DNA from: Cyrtodaria siliqua
Lineage: Eukaryota; Mollusca; Bivalvia; Adapedonta; Hiatellidae
Length of the DNA stretch: 64,000 nt
Assembly (NCBI GenBank): GCA_037043455.1
Contig: JAWPHD010001818.1
Coordinates: 124,001 to 188,000 of the forward strand
Direction of reading: 5' to 3'
Position 1 is the first letter of the stretch; the number at the start of each line of letters is the position of its first letter. Under the pieces are notes generated by a model that saw nothing but the letters and a program-made list of their open reading frames with translations, had not been told where the DNA came from and did no database searches. Below are positions 61,500-64,000 of the stretch, one piece after another. The position numbers and the translations under genes are program-made.

Positions 61500-61625
61500 A
61501 TAAAATGCAAGAAGGTTGACAATAGGGCTATCGCTTTCATTTAGAACGGTCAGTGGCAAGGAAGGCCGCTGGGGGTTTAAACCAGGTTCTAAGGTGCATC
61601 AAATCTCACTCTTACCCTATTAAAG
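61500..61625. repeat. Dispersed repeat with GTTTAAACC, partial copy 3
   Basis: GGTTGACAATAGGGCTATCG, AACGGTCAGTGGCAAGGAAG, GGGGTTTAAACCAGGTTCTA. Confidence 0.8.
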
Positions 61626-61814
61626 ACTGTCAGGTCTTATTTCATTTTACACAGTATTCTCATATCAGAAAGAGCGTAAACTTATAAGAGTTATTAACAA
61701 TGTGTTAATAAACACACATGTACAAAGAAGACCAGCTTAATGAAGAAATCATGTCAAACAACAGAGTATGCTTTATAGTTCGTAATGGTTGTATCCTTAG
61801 TAAATTGATCACAT

Positions 61815-62005
61815 TACGTGTTCCCGCCTTAGTTCCATTAAGTGATGGGAATGCTTATATTAGCAGGATTTTATAACGGATATTTCGACAATAAAACACG
61901 TTTAAAAACAAGCCGAAATTAAGGTTTTATTTCATACCCCAGGCAACCCCGTTTTCCTTCTTGGAGAAGGGGTTGGATGTGGTATAAAAGTTAATAATCG
62001 GACCA
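61815..62005 (+). repeat. CATACCCC hairpin repeat family (fourth copy)
   Basis: AGCAGGATTTTATAACGGAT, ACAATAAAACACGTTTAAA, CATACCCCAGGCAACCCCGT, GGATGTGGTATAAAAG. Ends 150 bp before exon 9. Confidence 0.87.
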
Positions 62006-62157
62006 CGTAATGTATCTTCTAAACTATGTTTGTGTCGGTTTTTCGTTAAATAAATTGTATAACGGGATTAAATTACACATCCGTCACATTTAATTGAAAA
62101 TAAAATGTAAATATCAATTGTTTTTGGTATTCTAAGCGATATGTTCTTTTCAAACAG

Positions 62158-62242
62158 ATGGAAAGTCCAGAAGGAGCGTTTACATTTGACCAGAAGATAA
62201 AATGGTTGGAAAATCCGAACACCACAGGATTCTGGCCAAGAT
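62158..62242 (+). CDS. LGR hinge exon
   Basis: 85 nt, acceptor tcttttcaaacag, donor AGA T|gtaagt. Frame entering in phase 0 gives MESPEGAFTFDQKIKWLE and then NPNTTGFWPR, with an N-T-T sequon. Hinge sequences diverge fast, so the call rests on position, splice sites, phase continuity with exons 8 and 10 and lack of stops, not on similarity. Confidence 0.7.
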
Positions 62243-62654
62243 GTAAGTGGACACAAACCATGTTATTATCGTCTCCGTACATATTTGAAGTCAAGCACCC
62301 AAAGTTCCTTGTCATTAGCAAGAATTAAGATGTTAAATGTTAAGGAGTTAAGACATAAATACATATTCTGTTGTACATTATGTTTTTTTCAATATAACAT
62401 GTTCATAATTTACCTTCTTGCCAATTCATATGAACAAGTGAATAGTGTATTTTGTAATAGTAAAAACACGTTAAAGCATCCAAGATAAGAGAATCGCTTA
62501 TAATATGATTAACTGAACTGACATTTTGAAAATGCACTGATATCCTTTTTCAAAATTAAACATTACAGTACCTATTATAAAGCGTTATGCCTATTTAATA
62601 GTCGTATATTTTACGCGTACCAATAGGATAGTAAGGTTGTGTTAGATAAAGAAT

Positions 62655-62850
62655 GTGCCATACAAGATAATTCACCGTAAAGGATGTTCTATTTCTATTC
62701 TAATACCCCTAAAATGTGAAAATAACGCACACATCTGAAATCTTTCGCATTGCTTTGCTTACTCTCCTAACGTTACAAATATCATTGAATATAAACGAGA
62801 TATTTTAAACTAGGCTATAAAGTGCGGGTATATTAGAATAATATATTGCG
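62655..62850. mobile_element. Foldback family fragment (as 20495-21020)
   Basis: TTCACCGTAAAGGATGTTCT, ATTCTAATACCCCTAAAATG, GCACACATCTGAAATC, in reverse relative to 20700-20900. Confidence 0.8.
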
Positions 62851-62932
62851 TTTCTTGTATTGAACTTGTTTTCTTTCACTTTTTGGATTTAGTTTTTTCC
62901 ATCTTCAAACATTTATTCCATCTTCAAACTTC

Positions 62933-63020
62933 AAGATGATTGCCTTGGCATGGCGTTTTTGCATACAAATATATTCAAGATGATTGCCTTGGCATGGCGT
63001 TTTTGCATACAAATATATTC
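62933..63020. repeat. 44-bp direct duplication
   Basis: AAGATGATTGCCTTGGCATG + GCGTTTTTGCATACAAATAT + ATTC, twice in tandem and identical. Confidence 0.95.
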
Positions 63021-63345
63021 ATAAGAGAGATATTAAATGTTCTACGATTGAAACATGGCTAACAGTGTCATTCGGTTGATCGTGTCATTAACGATGCAAC
63101 CCGTAATAAGAGATATTCTGTAAATTACTTATTTTTTTCTGAAATCGATTTCAAATTACATCGTTTAAAATATACCCACATCTTAAACGGAGCCGATGCC
63201 CATAACCTTTCTCGGAGCCGAGACACAATTATGATAAGAAATTATTGTTAAACACATCAGAGATGGGACTAAGAACCTAATAAGCTTGCATATGGTACGT
63301 AAAGTTAATTTAAATCATGTTAAACTTTGTCTTTCATTTCGCCAG

Positions 63346-63540
63346 CGGACAATCAATCGTACAATTATGCATATCCGTATCCCATCTACCCAATATACGA
63401 CGACTACACAACCAACGAAACAAGCCAAGGAATTATAATTGATACGGACAGCAACGAATCGTATGACGAACTTCCCTCCATCTTTGATGTTGAAAATATG
63501 GTCAGAGCAAAGCCACCGGTGGATTGCAGGCCAATGCCAG
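63346..63540 (+). CDS. LGR hinge exon, Tyr-rich, ending before 7TM domain
   Basis: 195 nt, acceptor catttcgccag, donor G|gtatgc, phase 1 both ends. Seven Tyr occur within residues 6-21 (YNYAYPYPIYPIYDDY), followed by an Asp/Glu-rich stretch with two sequons (NET, NES) and then PPVDCRPMPG. The Cys-x-Pro-x-Pro-Gly motif at a phase-1 junction is where LGRs join the large 7TM exon (CSPSPGPFKPCE in LGR5). Acidic Tyr tracts in glycoprotein hormone receptor hinges are sulphated; sulphation here is inference. The 7TM exon must lie beyond 64,000. Confidence 0.88.
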
Positions 63541-63780
63541 GTATGCTTTCAGCATCAATCATACAATATATACTGAGCAATATAAATTTAGCACATACAA
63601 CACATACAATGCTTGTCATTTCCATTAACGAGATACAAAGCCGTGTATTTTCGGGATCGATGATAAAGTAACATAGATATGACCATTAGTAATAAAGCAA
63701 ATCTGAAAATGAAAATGAAGGTCATTTTAAAATTACGAAACTTGGAATATTTTTGTTTAAGAAATATTAAATATGTACCT

Positions 63781-63925
63781 GTGTTTTATCGGTGAATAAA
63801 ATACAGTTATGAGTTCAGATGGGTAGTAATTAAATCACGAGTGCGTTAGCACGAGTGATTTAATTACTAGCATCCGAGCGACAAACTGTATTTTATTCAC
63901 CGATAAAATACAGGTACGTATTTAT
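63781..63925. mobile_element. Large palindrome at window end
   Basis: GTGTTTTATCGGTGAATAAA...GGGTAGTAATTAAATCAC pairs with GTGATTTAATTACTAGCATC...TTATTCACCGATAAAAT around GAGTGCGTTAGCACGA. Following bases to 64000 match 20500-20560 in reverse, so the element continues past the window. Confidence 0.85.
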
Positions 63926-64000
63926 TATTTCGATTCTAACAACAATAACCCCATTGTTTACGCAATTGTTGGTGCACTATATATTATCTCGGAGGTCAAG

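Larger units (their letters stand above)
3161..63540 (+). other. LGR-type receptor gene (partial; ten exons in window)
   Basis: Gene-level entry. Exons: 3161-3304, 33044-33115, 43941-44012, 52076-52216, 52818-52883, 53086-53229, 54572-54643, 56617-56800, 62158-62242, 63346-63540. Every internal LRR junction is phase 2 (split between second and third codon base, normally within Leu), then phase 0 after exon 8 and phase 1 after exons 9 and 10. The joined frame is open throughout. Known of the family: LGRs bind cystine-knot or R-spondin-type ligands through an LRR ectodomain at the cell surface and signal through a seven-helix domain. The FP-x-L-x-GT repeat and YAYHCC cap place it in type B (LGR4/5/6 and bursicon receptor). 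YAYHCC, as opposed to YAYQCC, leans to the bursicon receptor, but I cannot settle this. The 5' end and 7TM exon are outside the window. Confidence 0.9.

Noticed and set aside
63327..63671. Independent 114-codon gene
   Set aside because: It is LGR exon 10 (63346-63540) read through into both introns; splice sites and phases define the exon.

Overview
The window looks like non-coding-rich, AT-rich genomic DNA from a lophotrochozoan animal, most likely a bivalve mollusc. The reasons are small phase-2 exons in very long introns, tRNA-derived SINEs of a kind common in bivalves, 'GTCCGTCCGTC ... AAGATGGC' dispersed repeats, 'AAGTCGAAAAGTCG' simple repeats and many foldback/MITE elements. No bacterial-type operons, rRNA or CRISPR arrays are present. 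The species is not identifiable from the sequence alone.

One host gene can be supported. It runs left to right across the window from about 3,161 to 63,540 in ten exons with good splice sites and matching phases. It encodes the middle and C-terminal part of the ectodomain of a leucine-rich-repeat G-protein-coupled receptor of type B (LGR4/5/6 or bursicon receptor/rickets-like). The exons carry LRRs (72 nt each, or 144 nt for pairs), the LGR-specific 'FP-x-L-x-GT' repeat, the cysteine cap with YAYHCCAF, a tyrosine-rich acidic hinge and the DCRPMPG motif just before the seven-helix domain. The 5' exons (signal peptide, first LRRs) lie left of the window and the large 7TM exon right of it. Compared with vertebrate LGR5, about three LRRs between exons 3 and 4 are not found here.

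Nearly everything else is intron occupied by repeats. 1-3,160: 44-bp and 26-bp tandem repeats. 3,305-33,043 (29.7-kb intron): SINEs, a mariner-like MITE, a 4-kb array of 80-bp satellite (9.46-13.46 kb) with a 1,438-bp higher-order duplication, a 1,563-bp near-perfect tandem duplication (13.24-16.37 kb), a Penelope-like RT remnant, a 65-bp satellite split by a foldback insertion, and a LINE 3' fragment. 33,116-43,940: a 3.7-kb transposon with about 430-bp terminal inverted repeats and a 5-bp target duplication that contains a dead LINE, then a 5-kb array of 50-bp satellite ending about 85 bp before exon 3. 44,013-52,075: dispersed and tandem repeats, a 32-bp array grown inside a TIR element, and a PIF/Harbinger-like element with 3-bp TSDs and a small ORF. 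52,076-63,540: closely spaced LGR exons, MITEs (one 17 bp after a splice donor) and palindromes.

The most interesting items are the long-TIR element with CACTGTA termini and 5-bp duplication (Transib/RAG-like in end structure), the multi-repeat foldback element that landed in a satellite, the CpG-rich Harbinger-like element with a TATA box and 51-codon ORF, and the tyrosine-rich LGR hinge. All reading was by eye; family assignments come from remembered motifs and not from database searches.
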